From Lentzea cavernae (GTDB taxonomy: Bacteria > Actinomycetota > Actinomycetes > Mycobacteriales > Pseudonocardiaceae), in assembly GCF_014653695.1 (NCBI RefSeq), contig NZ_BNAR01000004.1, forward strand, positions 328,645 to 392,644: a DNA stretch of 64,000 nucleotides, read 5' to 3'. The position numbers and the translations under genes were made by a program. Below are positions 1 to 8,900 of the stretch, piece by piece. The notes beneath the pieces are model-generated. The model had not been told where the DNA came from. It did no database searches and saw only the letters and a program-made list of their open reading frames with translations. The first letter of the stretch is position 1; each line of letters starts with the position of its first letter.

Positions 1-14
1 CACTTCTGGTGTGT

Positions 15-1358
15 TCACCAGTCGGACACGGTCATGGGCAGGCCGTCCCGCATGCGCAGCGTCAGCATCGGCTCCGGCACCGCGGCCCGTCCCGGCACGC
101 CGGTGAGCCGCATCGCCCTGGTGACCGTCGCCAGCACGAACGTCGCCTCCATCATCCCGAGGTGGTTGCCGACGCAGTAGCGCGGCCCGGCGCCGAACGG
201 GATGTAGGCGTAGGTGGGCCGGCCCGCCGCGTCACCGGTGAAGCGGCCGGGGTCGAACCGCTCGGGGTCCTCCCAGAACGCCGGGTGCCGGTGCAGCGTG
301 TACGGGCAGATCAGCACGTCCGCGCCGGCCTCGACGCGGTAGCCGCCGATCACGTCGGCCTCCCTGGCCTGGCGCGGCAGGATCCACACCGGCGGGTACA
401 GCCGCATGACCTCCTGCAGCACCGCCGACGTGTACGGCAACGCGTGCAGGTCCTCGAACACCGGCATGCGGTCGCCCAGCGCGCCGACGACCTCGTCGTG
501 CACCGCGGCGGCCACGTGCGGATGGCGGTCGAGCAGGTGGAACGCCCAGCTGAGCGTGCTCGCCGTCGTCTCGTGCCCGGCGAGCAGCAACGTCACGAGC
601 TCGTCGCGCATCCGGACGCGCCCTACCGACGGGTCGACCTCCGCGCGCGTGGACTCGACCAGCCGCGACACGACGTCGTCACCGCCAGGCCGCGCTCCGT
701 CGGCGACGAGCCGGTCCACCACGCGCTGCAGGTCGGCGCGTGCGCGCCGGAACTTCAGCTGGCGCGGCAACGGCATCCACGTCGGCACGGCGCTGAGCGA
801 CATCATCTCGAACATCGCCTGGTCCTGCACGGCCTCGAACGACGCCCCGAGCGTGTGGAACTCGCTGAGGTCGGCGTCGAGCAGCACGCGCCCGAGCACC
901 CGCAGCGTCAGCTCCGTCATCTCCGCCCGGATGTCGACGGTCTCGCCGCGGAACGACCGCAGCCTCTCCGCCGTGTCCGCCGCCTCCTGCGCGATCACCC
1001 CGCCGTACCGCGCCATCCGCTTGGCCTGGAACACCGGCTGGATCACCTTGCGCTGCTTGCGCCACAGGTCCCCGTCGCTGGTGAGCAGGCCGTCGCCCAG
1101 CGCGCGCCGGGCGTGCGTCAGGCCGATGCCCTTGACGTAGTTCGCGGCGTTCTCCGCGAGGACGTGCTTGGCGTGGTCGGGGTGGTTGAAGTAGTTCAAC
1201 GTCTTGGGCCCCAGGGGCAAGCGCACGACGTCGCCGTAGCGGGCGGACATCGACGACATGACCTGCAGCCGGTTCCTGGCCATCTTCGCGAGCACCGCGA
1301 GGGCCGCCCGCCGCGGTGGGCCGGGAGCCACCGCGGCGGAGGCGAGTGCCGCCGTCAT
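15..1358 (-). CDS. Cytochrome P450
   Basis: A 447-residue haem monooxygenase. The I-helix oxygen-activation motif LAGHETTAS, the K-helix ExxR (EVMRLYPP) and the haem-ligand loop PFGAGPRYCVGNHLG with its axial cysteine are all present, so it looks complete and active. The sequence resembles the long-chain, fatty-acid-type P450s (CYP102/CYP4-like) more than the usual short bacterial macrolide P450s. Its ATG overlaps the stop of the upstream GMC oxidoreductase as ATGA, making it the last gene of a three-gene operon. Position beside the enediyne cassette suggests oxidative tailoring of the polyene or warhead, but the substrate cannot be read from sequence. Confidence 0.93.
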   Translation of the reverse strand: MTAALASAAVAPGPPRRAALAVLAKMARNRLQVMSSMSARYGDVVRLPLGPKTLNYFNHPDHAKHVLAENAANYVKGIGLTHARRALGDGLLTSDGDLWRKQRKVIQPVFQAKRMARYGGVIAQEAADTAERLRSFRGETVDIRAEMTELTLRVLGRVLLDADLSEFHTLGASFEAVQDQAMFEMMSLSAVPTWMPLPRQLKFRRARADLQRVVDRLVADGARPGGDDVVSRLVESTRAEVDPSVGRVRMRDELVTLLLAGHETTASTLSWAFHLLDRHPHVAAAVHDEVVGALGDRMPVFEDLHALPYTSAVLQEVMRLYPPVWILPRQAREADVIGGYRVEAGADVLICPYTLHRHPAFWEDPERFDPGRFTGDAAGRPTYAYIPFGAGPRYCVGNHLGMMEATFVLATVTRAMRLTGVPGRAAVPEPMLTLRMRDGLPMTVSDW

Positions 1359-3016
1359 TCCGACACCACGTGCGAGACCAGCGGGAGAACGCCGTTGCGC
1401 GCCGAAGTCTCCCCGTCCGGCGAGGGCGCCCCGTAGGACACGTCGACGCCGCGTTGCCGGGCCGCCCGCACGATCGCGGGCACCGCGCGTTCGGCCAGTG
1501 CCGCGATCGTCATCGCCGGGTTCACCGTCAGCGCGCCGGGCACCGCGGAGCCGTCGGTCACGAAGATGCCGGGGTGCCCGCGCAGTTCGTGGTTCTCGTC
1601 GAGCGCCGACGTCGCCGGGTCGTCGCCGATGCGGCACGACGAGAGCGGGTGCACGGTGTAGGCGCCCACGACGTCGTTCGTCCACGGCATCACGCGGGAC
1701 ATCCCGTCGCGTTCCAGGATGTCGCGGACGGCCTCGTCGGACTCCGCCCAGCCGCGCCGCGTGTTCTCGGTCGGCCGGTAGCTGATCGTGCCGCGGCCGA
1801 GCATCTGCTGGGAGATGCGGTGGGCGTTGCCGGTCGGCGGCGGCGGGCCGAAGACGCCCTCGTTGTCGTCCTCGGACATCGTGAACACCGTCAGCCACGA
1901 CTTCCAGCGGCGCAGGATCTCCTTCTTCTCCACGCCGAACCAGGACGGGCCGGTGGCGTCGGGGGCCTGGGCGAGGATGGTGCCGAGGCCGGGCGGGAAG
2001 TACAGCTGTTCCAGCGAGAACCGCGAGTACTCCGGCAGCGAGCCGTCGAGCCGGTCCCAGCTCGCGACGCACGGGCCGCGGCCGATCTGGTTGGCCTGGA
2101 AGGTCGTCGCCTCGTCGATGCTGATGCCGAGCACCTCGCGCACCCGGTCCTCGTTCAGGATCGCGGTGTTGAGGCGCTCGCCGTTGCCGGAGAAGTACCG
2201 TCCGGCGGCGTGCGGCATCGCGCCCAGGGTGGGCTCGGACCGTTGCAGGATCACGGGTGTGGCGCCGGCGCCGGCCGCGAGGATCACGATCTTCGCGTCG
2301 ATCGTGCCGCCGCCGGTGGAGACGCGGTAGTCCTCGTTGTCGATCACGTTGTAGTGCACGCGATAGCCGCCACCGTCCGTCATGGACAGTTGCTGGACCT
2401 CGTGCAACGGGCGGATCTCCGCGCCGTGGGCGAGGGCGGCGGGCAGGTAGTTGAGCAGCAGCGAGCGCTTCGCGTCGAACTTGCAGCCGGACATCATCCA
2501 GTTGCAGTTGGTGCACAGCGCGGTGTCGATGGCGGCGGGCACCGGGTTCGCGGTGTGGCCCGCGTGGGCGCAGGCCGCGCCGAAGAGGCCACCGCCGTAG
2601 GTCATCGTGTCCCAGTCGGTGGTGCTGATCGGCAGGGCCTCCGCGACCCGGTCGTACCACGGTTCGAGGCTGTCCCTGGAGATCGCGGCGGGCCACATGC
2701 GCCGGCCGATCGAGCCCTGGCGGTCGAACACGAACTTGGGCGCTCGGGGCATCGCGGCGAAGTAGACGACGCTGCCGCCGCCTACGCAGTTGCCGCTGAG
2801 CACGCTCATGCCGTCGCCGACGACGAACTCGAACACGCGGGTGGACGACGAGCCGAGCCGGAAGTCGTGGTCGAACTCGTCGGCCTGCAGCCAAGGGCCG
2901 CGTTCGAGCACCACGACCTTCGCGCCCCCGGCGGCGAGGTGGTAGGCGGTGATCGCGCCGCCGAACCCGCTGCCGATCACCACGACGTCGGTCTGCTCCA
3001 CTGTGGACGCACTCAT
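1355..3016 (-). CDS. GMC-family FAD oxidoreductase (cholesterol-oxidase-like)
   Basis: A 553-residue flavoprotein. The N-terminal dinucleotide motif VVIGSGFGGAITAYHL binds FAD. The C-terminal GMC domain has HPLSSCRIGDDP, with the expected active-site histidine, and the closing VNPAMTIAALAERAV. No signal peptide is seen. It would oxidise an alcohol to a carbonyl. It is coupled by ATGA overlaps to a small upstream gene and to the downstream P450, so the three products probably act together. Cholesterol-oxidase-like GMC enzymes are often tailoring enzymes in natural product clusters. The start was chosen as the ATG that overlaps the previous stop. Confidence 0.92.
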   Translation of the reverse strand: MSASTVEQTDVVVIGSGFGGAITAYHLAAGGAKVVVLERGPWLQADEFDHDFRLGSSSTRVFEFVVGDGMSVLSGNCVGGGSVVYFAAMPRAPKFVFDRQGSIGRRMWPAAISRDSLEPWYDRVAEALPISTTDWDTMTYGGGLFGAACAHAGHTANPVPAAIDTALCTNCNWMMSGCKFDAKRSLLLNYLPAALAHGAEIRPLHEVQQLSMTDGGGYRVHYNVIDNEDYRVSTGGGTIDAKIVILAAGAGATPVILQRSEPTLGAMPHAAGRYFSGNGERLNTAILNEDRVREVLGISIDEATTFQANQIGRGPCVASWDRLDGSLPEYSRFSLEQLYFPPGLGTILAQAPDATGPSWFGVEKKEILRRWKSWLTVFTMSEDDNEGVFGPPPPTGNAHRISQQMLGRGTISYRPTENTRRGWAESDEAVRDILERDGMSRVMPWTNDVVGAYTVHPLSSCRIGDDPATSALDENHELRGHPGIFVTDGSAVPGALTVNPAMTIAALAERAVPAIVRAARQRGVDVSYGAPSPDGETSARNGVLPLVSHVVSE

Positions 3017-3588
3017 GCCGGGCTCCCTGAAGATGTCGTGTCCGGGTGGCGCTGCGCGAGCGGCTTTCCGTAGGTGTAGTCGGGAAACCGCCACACGCCG
3101 TCGGGGTCCGGCGGCGCGAACCCGATCGTCAGCAGCCCGGGATGACCCGCCGCGATCGCGTCGGTCGTGTGCATGTGGGCGCCGGTGTCGAAGGCCATGT
3201 TGCTGAACAGCGCGATCCCGACCCAGGCGTCCTTCTCGGGGTGGCCGGGTGTCGTCAGCAGCTGCACCAGCGCGGTGCGGTCGGCGAACGGCAGCGCGAC
3301 GAACGCCGGGAGCGCGGGATCGAGTTCCGTGCCGTGTTCGGCCGCGTACGTCGCCGCGTGCGTGTTCAGCAGGCCCGCGAGCGGGTCCAGCAGCGCGGCC
3401 ATCCCGCCTTCCGGCATGCGCAGCAGCTCGATGGCGCCGGCCGCCACGGCACCGGGACCGGCGCTCGCCCCCGCGACCGCGACGTCCTCCGGCCACCTCT
3501 TCTCACCGGGCACGATCGTGTCCGCGAACGCTTCGAACGTCATCGTCGTGACGTCGTTCTGCCCTGTCCCCGTTTCGGTGGCGGTCAC
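3013..3588 (-). CDS. Small protein of GMC operon, possible DUF5987 / gluconate-dehydrogenase-subunit-3-like
   Basis: A 191-residue protein starting at GTG, chosen because AGGAGG lies 8 bases upstream. The region TFEAFADTIVPGEKRWPED resembles the start of small subunits of membrane GMC dehydrogenases (gluconate 2-dehydrogenase subunit 3), which also begin with a 'LADTIIPG' type motif. There is no twin-arginine signal, so it would be cytoplasmic. Its stop overlaps the GMC gene start, which supports a role as partner subunit or chaperone for that flavoenzyme. The family name is from memory and uncertain; no catalytic motif is visible. Confidence 0.75.
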   Translation of the reverse strand: MTATETGTGQNDVTTMTFEAFADTIVPGEKRWPEDVAVAGASAGPGAVAAGAIELLRMPEGGMAALLDPLAGLLNTHAATYAAEHGTELDPALPAFVALPFADRTALVQLLTTPGHPEKDAWVGIALFSNMAFDTGAHMHTTDAIAAGHPGLLTIGFAPPDPDGVWRFPDYTYGKPLAQRHPDTTSSGSPA

Positions 3589-4139
3589 GTGCGCGTCCTC
3601 CTGTCCTCTTGGGTCGGGCGAACGCCCGTCGATGGTGCGAGCAATGACTTTCACCGGCCGAACAACCCGTTCGGCGGAAGACGCGGAAGGCGGCCTGTAC
3701 TCGGCCCCGGCTTTCCGCGACACCATTCTCGCGAGCATCGCCCGAACGGCGCATCTCCCGGATTGCGGTCTCAGATGAATTGGAGCCCGGACAGGAGGTG
3801 GGATGATCCCCTTGTGCGCACGGAGAGCGACAAAGCGCTCAACACCCCTGGGAGCGGGCCCACAACTCCAGGCGGTCCAGATCATTGGACTGTACGGACC
3901 AGCAGGCTTTGTGCCCGGCAGTGCACGACCATGCTTTTCGTTCATAGCAAAAACGTAGAGGTGACATAGGCACCGCAAATCGCCTACCGAGAGTGAGGAG
4001 ATCTGCCGGGCGCTATGCCGGAATCGCACCTTGCCTGGCGTTTTGCCCGCTGCTAGCTTCGGTTGGAGCGATTCCAACGCACTTTCCCAACAACCGGATA
4101 ATCCACCACATCCACCGCAATGGCCGAATCGGGGGGCCA
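3589..4139. other. Divergent intergenic region between oxidoreductase operon and AraC gene
   Basis: About 550 bases without a convincing gene. GC content falls toward the AraC side. It must hold the promoter of the minus-strand GMC/P450 operon, which I cannot place with confidence, and the AraC-gene promoter (TTGCCT-17-TAGCTT, listed separately). Open frames here have poor codon bias and look like chance. Confidence 0.6.
4031..4059 (+). promoter_or_regulatory. Putative sigma70-type promoter of AraC gene
   Basis: A TTGCCT -35 hexamer at 4031-4036 and a TAGCTT -10 hexamer at 4054-4059 are separated by exactly 17 bases. They lie about 80 bases before the AraC-type start codon in a locally AT-richer stretch. 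Confidence 0.5.
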
Positions 4140-4898
4140 ATGGACAAGCTCGGTGAACAAGCAGTGGCAAGGGTCGTCGGCGCCATGCAGACGAACCTGG
4201 GCGAACGCATAACCATCGACGACATGGCGAAAGTCGCCATGTTCAGCAAATTTCACTTCACCCGCGTGTTCCAGCGCGTTACCGGAGTATCGCCGGCGCG
4301 TTTTCTCTCCGCGTTGCGGCTACAAGAGGCCAAACGGTTTCTGGTGGCGACGGACCTGAGGGTCACGGAGATCAGTCACCGGGTCGGCTACAACAGCCCG
4401 GGAACGTTCAGCTCGCGGTTCAAAATCAGTGTCGGACTCTCCCCCACCGAGTACCGGCAGCTGCGCGGCCGCACGACCCGCATCTCCGTCGACAACCGCA
4501 GGAACATCATGCAGCGGCGCACGAGCTCGGTCAGCGGCCGGATCCACTGCCCCGCCGAGTGCGAGCCCGGCCCCACGTTCGTCGGCTTGTTTCGCGACCC
4601 GATCCCGCAGGGCGCGCCGATCAGCTGCGCGGTGCTGCCGGGGCCAGGTCACTTCCAGCTGGAGAACGTGCCCGAAGGCGCGTGGCACCTGCTCGTCCAC
4701 ACAGTGCCGCCGGGCAGCGAGCACACGGCGGACCGCAACCCGTCCGTGGGCTCACACGGGCCGTTGGTCGTCTCGAGCAGCACGGTGGCGCACGTCGTGG
4801 ACGTCGTCCTGCGTCCCATGTCGGCCATCGACCCGCCGGTGCTCATGGCGTTGCTCGACGTCCGCACCACCGCGCTGGAGGCATCCCGCGCGAGCTGA
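4140..4898 (+). CDS. AraC-family transcriptional regulator
   Basis: A 252-residue regulator with its DNA-binding domain at the N-terminus, opposite to the usual AraC order. Residues about 10-110 hold both helix-turn-helix units (ITIDDMAKVAMFSKFHFTRVFQ and the second unit around VTEISHRVGYNSPGTFSSRF). The remaining 130 residues form a beta-rich domain (PEGAWHLLVHTVPPG) of unknown ligand. The ATG at 4140 is preferred over an upstream in-frame ATG because the protein then starts directly at the conserved fold. It lies divergently from the GMC/P450 operon and convergently with the enediyne cassette, so it is a candidate cluster regulator. Confidence 0.88.
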   Translation: MDKLGEQAVARVVGAMQTNLGERITIDDMAKVAMFSKFHFTRVFQRVTGVSPARFLSALRLQEAKRFLVATDLRVTEISHRVGYNSPGTFSSRFKISVGLSPTEYRQLRGRTTRISVDNRRNIMQRRTSSVSGRIHCPAECEPGPTFVGLFRDPIPQGAPISCAVLPGPGHFQLENVPEGAWHLLVHTVPPGSEHTADRNPSVGSHGPLVVSSSTVAHVVDVVLRPMSAIDPPVLMALLDVRTTALEASRAS

Positions 4899-4907
4899 GC
4901 GGAGACG

Positions 4908-4946
4908 GGAAGAAGGCGGGCCGCCGGTGGCGACCCGCCTTCTTCC
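4908..4946. terminator. Bidirectional hairpin terminator
   Basis: A perfect inverted repeat, GGAAGAAGGCGGG and its complement, with 13-bp arms and a 13-base loop. It lies between the convergent AraC gene and the flavin reductase, immediately after both stop codons. Confidence 0.8.
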
Positions 4947-4964
4947 GTTGATGTGCAAGGTGGT

Positions 4965-5474
4965 TCAGGCCGACAGGCCGGAGTGCTCCAGCGCGTGGAA
5001 GGCGCCGTTGAGGAACAGCAGCGCGGTGCGGCCGGCGGGACCGTCGGCGGCCAGGAGCCTGCCGAGGAAGATCGTGTGGTCACCGCCGTCGTAGGTGCGC
5101 CACAACGCGCACTCGAACCGGGCGAGCGCGCCGCCGATCAGCGGCGCGTCGATCCTGCTGCCCGGCACCCAGTCCACCTCGTCGAACTGCGCGCGGCCCG
5201 CCGGACGCCACCGGCTGGCGAAGTGCCGTGCGACGTCCTCCTGGTCCGCGGCGAGCACGGACACCCCGAACGTCCCCGCGTCGGTGAGGTGCCCGTGCAT
5301 CGACGCGTCACGACCGACGCACACGAGCACCAGCGGCGGGTCGAGGGACACTGACGTGAAGGAGTTCGCGGTCATGCCGTGCGGCGACGGGCCTCCGACG
5401 GTGACCACGGTGACACCGGTCGCGAACGTGCCGAACATCCGTCGCAACGTCTTCGGGTCCTCGAACTCGTTCAT
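4965..5474 (-). CDS. Flavin reductase (enediyne E6-type)
   Basis: A 169-residue NAD(P)H:flavin oxidoreductase of the HpaC/FMN-binding split-barrel family. It has FGTFATGVTVVTV, TANSFTSVSLDPPLVLVCV and the C-terminal FHALEHSGL typical of these partners. It would supply reduced FAD or FMN to a two-component monooxygenase. GGGGAGG five bases before ATG 5474 decides the start over an ATG 18 bases upstream. It follows the thioesterase gene by 20 bases on the same strand. A flavin reductase of this type (SgcE6) is known beside the C-1027 enediyne cassette. No large oxygenase partner is visible next to it in this window. Confidence 0.9.
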   Translation of the reverse strand: MNEFEDPKTLRRMFGTFATGVTVVTVGGPSPHGMTANSFTSVSLDPPLVLVCVGRDASMHGHLTDAGTFGVSVLAADQEDVARHFASRWRPAGRAQFDEVDWVPGSRIDAPLIGGALARFECALWRTYDGGDHTIFLGRLLAADGPAGRTALLFLNGAFHALEHSGLSA

Positions 5475-5494
5475 GCGGGCCTCCCCTGTCATGA

Positions 5495-5932
5495 TCAGGC
5501 CGCCGCCGGCGCGTACCGCTCGAGCGCGAGGCGCAGCGAGTCGGGCACCCGCGCGGGCCTGGTCGCGTTGTTCGGGCCGCGCATGCACGCCACCCGCTGG
5601 GCTCCCCGCGCCACGAGCTTCTCCGACCCGTCCGGCCCGGCCAGCACGTAGTCGAAGCCGAACTCGACCTGCGTCTGCGCCAGCTCGACCAGGGTCATCC
5701 TGACCGCCAGCTCGTCGAACGCGGTGAGCTCGGCGTAGAACTCGCAGTCCACCTTCAGCGTGAAGAGCTTCAGGTCGTCCTGCAGCTCGGTCAGCACGTC
5801 GGGGGCGTGCCGCACCAGGAACATCTCGCGGCACCGGCCCTGCCAGCGCAGGTAGTTCACGTAGTACACGTTGCCGACGAGGTTGGTCTCCTCGAAGCCG
5901 ACCGTGTGCCTGATCTCGAAGTACGACTCCAC
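5495..5932 (-). CDS. Enediyne thioesterase (E10/TEBC, hot-dog fold)
   Basis: A 145-residue single-domain hot-dog thioesterase matching the CalE7/SgcE10/DynE7 family. These release the polyene chain from the enediyne PKS by hydrolysis and decarboxylation, and use no catalytic acid in the usual position. Visible hallmarks are the opening FEIRHTVGFEETNLVGNVYYVNYLRWQGRCREMF and the RGAQRVACMR strand. The GTG start is one base after the pksE stop with GGAG upstream, so translation is probably coupled. Length is normal for the family. Confidence 0.95.
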   Translation of the reverse strand: MESYFEIRHTVGFEETNLVGNVYYVNYLRWQGRCREMFLVRHAPDVLTELQDDLKLFTLKVDCEFYAELTAFDELAVRMTLVELAQTQVEFGFDYVLAGPDGSEKLVARGAQRVACMRGPNNATRPARVPDSLRLALERYAPAAA

Positions 5933-5933
5933 G

Positions 5934-8900
5934 TCAGCTCCCCTCCGCCAGCAGCACTGCGGCCACCACGGGTTCCGCGACCCCGCGCAACCTCGTCACC
6001 AGCGTCGCGATCCTCAGCCCCGGCGCCGTGAACACGCGCCAGCCCTCCGGCCCGCCCGGCTCCGGCGTGAGCGGGGTGTCGAGCGAGAGACCGGCCTTCT
6101 GCAGGCACTCGACGGCGGACCACACGCGGGTGGCGGCCACCGCGAACGGCTCACCGGCCTCGGCGAGCAGTGCCGCCGTGCGGTGGCGGCGGCCGAGCAG
6201 CCCTTCCCACACCTGGTCCTCCTGCTCGGGCACGTCCTGCAGGTCGCAGGCCGTCACGCGGTCCGCGGCCACGCACAGGGTGACCCCGGCGGCGTGCGAC
6301 GCCGACACGATCAGCCCACCGTCGACCTCCGGCCGGCCGTCGGCCCGGTACCGGACCTCGGTCTCGCGGCCCAGCACCCGGCTCACCGCGAGCGCCGTGC
6401 TCCTGCGCCGGACCGCCCGGTCGGCACCGGGCTCGCGGTCGGGTTCCACGACCACCGCGACCCGGTGGCCCAGCAGCTCCTCGACCTCCCGTTCCAGGTG
6501 CGAGCCCAGCAGCGGCGCCACCCACGGACCGGCGGACCCCTTGCGCCGCACGGCGCGCAGGTGCAGGCCCTCCCAGCGTTCGACGACCTGGTCGCCGTTG
6601 AGCACCGCGATGTCGTAGACGTAGGTGTCACCGTCGCGGTGGCGTTCGGTGGCGCGCATCCGCACCTCGCCCGCGCCGAGTCCCGAGCCCGCGGGGTGCA
6701 GGCGGTCGATCCGTTCGGGCAGCAGCGTGCCGTCCGGGACGCAGACCTGGTTGCCGTGCATCAACGCGTCCCGCATGCCGGGGTCGGCCAGCAGCAGGTC
6801 GGCGGGCAGGTAGCCGGCGAACCCGTCCGGGTTCGGGCTCACCGCCACGTCGGCGTCGACGTCGCGCGCACGGGCCTCGTGGAAGCGCCGCAGCCGTTGG
6901 AACCTCGGGCCCTGGAACATGGTGTCGCCGTACAGCTGCGCCGCCGGGTCGAGCGCGACCGGGGGCAGACCGGTGTCCACCACCGGATCTCCCTGGGGCA
7001 CGGTCGTTCCGTACGAGAGCCGGGCCACGAAGTGGTCCGCCTCGAACGCGGTCTCGGAGCTGCGGATCGCGACGTCCACGACGTCGTCCGCGGTGAGGAC
7101 GGCGGCGATCCGGATGGTCGTCGTCCCGCGCGGCGGCACCACGATCGGCCGGAGGAACCGGATCCCGGACAACGCGGGCGTGGACTCGCGCCCGGTGAGC
7201 GCCGCGGCGACCTGGGTCATCGCCTCCATCCCGTAGACGGCGGGGAACAGCAGGTTGCCGTCGAGCAGGTGGTCGGTGAGGTAGAGGTCGGTGCCCGCGT
7301 TCAGTTCGACCTCGGTGACGAGCTCGACACCGTGGTAGCGGACCAGCGGCTTGTCCACGAACCGCAGCAACGGCAACGGTGGCAGGTCGTGCCGCACGGT
7401 GTCGACGCCTTCGGTGCGGCCGCTGACCACGACGACGTTCGGCGTCCGCGGGTCGACGAGCAGCCGCCGCAGGATCCGCACGCCCTCGTCGGGAGGGATG
7501 GGCGCTACGCCGTCGCGCGAGAGCGACTCGACCACGGCGAGCCGTTCCCCCATGCCGACGCCGGACCACACCGACCATTCGAGACACAGGGCCCGGCAGG
7601 ACGGGTGGGCGTCGGCGAACTCGCGGGTGAGCGCGGCCAGCCAGTCGTTGGCGGTGCCGTAGTGCGCCTCGCCGCGCAGCCCCGAACGGCCGATGATGCT
7701 GCCGAACGTCACCAGCAGCCGCAACGACCCCGCGTCGACGGCACCGAGCACCGCGCGCAGGCCGTCGAGCTTCGGCGCCATCGTCGACCGCAGCCGTGCC
7801 GCGTCCACCGCGGGCAACGCGGCCGGCTCGTTGCGCCCGGCCCCGTGCAGCACGGCGGTGACCGGGCCGAGCGCGGCCTCCAGCTCACCGACGGCGGCCC
7901 GCAGCCGTTCGGCGTCGGTCACGTCGGCCACCGCGTAGGCGACCTCGACGCCCCTGGCCCTCATGCGGTCGAGGTTCGCGGCGAGCTCCGCGTCCGCGGA
8001 GGGCTCGGACCTGCCGAGGACCGCCAGCCGCACTCCCCACTCCTGCGCGAGCGAGATCGCGCACTCGGCCGTGATGCCCTTGCCACCACCCGTGATCAGC
8101 AGCACGTCGGTGTCGGTGAGCGGCCGGACCTCGGCGGACGGAGCCACCGGCAGCACCCGCATCGTCGGCACCGTGCGCGTCATCTCGCGGTCGTAGCGCG
8201 CTTCGCTGAACGCCGTCGTCGCCAGCACCTCGGGCAGCACGACGTCGGAGCCGGCACCGGCGGGCAGGTGCACGACGGTCACCCGCACTCCCGGTGCCTC
8301 CAGCCGCAGCGTCTTCGCCATCGCCGCCGCGCCCGTGTCGTGCTGCACCAGCACGAACCGGCCGTCACCTCGTGCGGCCGCGGACTTCGCGCCCCGCAAC
8401 GCCAGCTCCAGGTGCCGTTCCTCGCACTCCTCGGGCAGGCACACGAGGACGCCGTCGCCGGCCGCCCCGCGTTCGAGGTCGCGCCGCAGCCGTTCGGCGA
8501 ACGGGTGGTCGTCCTCGGCGTAGAGCTGCCACTGGCCGTTGTCCTCGGCAGCGGCGACGGGCCGCAACCGCACCGGGTCGTCGTCCACGACGAACGCCCG
8601 CGCCCACGGTCCGGCACCTGTCACGACGGCCGCCGCGGTGTCGGTCTCCCTGGCCGTCGCGCTCAGGTCGTCGAGCGCCTCGGCCAGTTCCCGCACGGTC
8701 GCGGTGGCGAAGTTCGTCGGCGCGCTGGCGGGCGGGATGCCGAACCGCTGGGCCGCCTCGTTGACCAGCTGGCCCACGGTGATCGAACTGAGGTGCAGGT
8801 CGTCGAGCAACCTGCTCTCCGGGGCGACCGCCTCACTCGGCAGTTCTGCCCGCGCGGCGGCCATCTCCCGCAGGACGTCCACTGTGGACGTCGCGGTGCC

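Noticed and set aside
15..2894. A 959-residue protein covering the P450 and part of the GMC gene
   Set aside because: Only the last 447 residues have meaning (P450). The upstream part is the wrong frame of the GMC gene.
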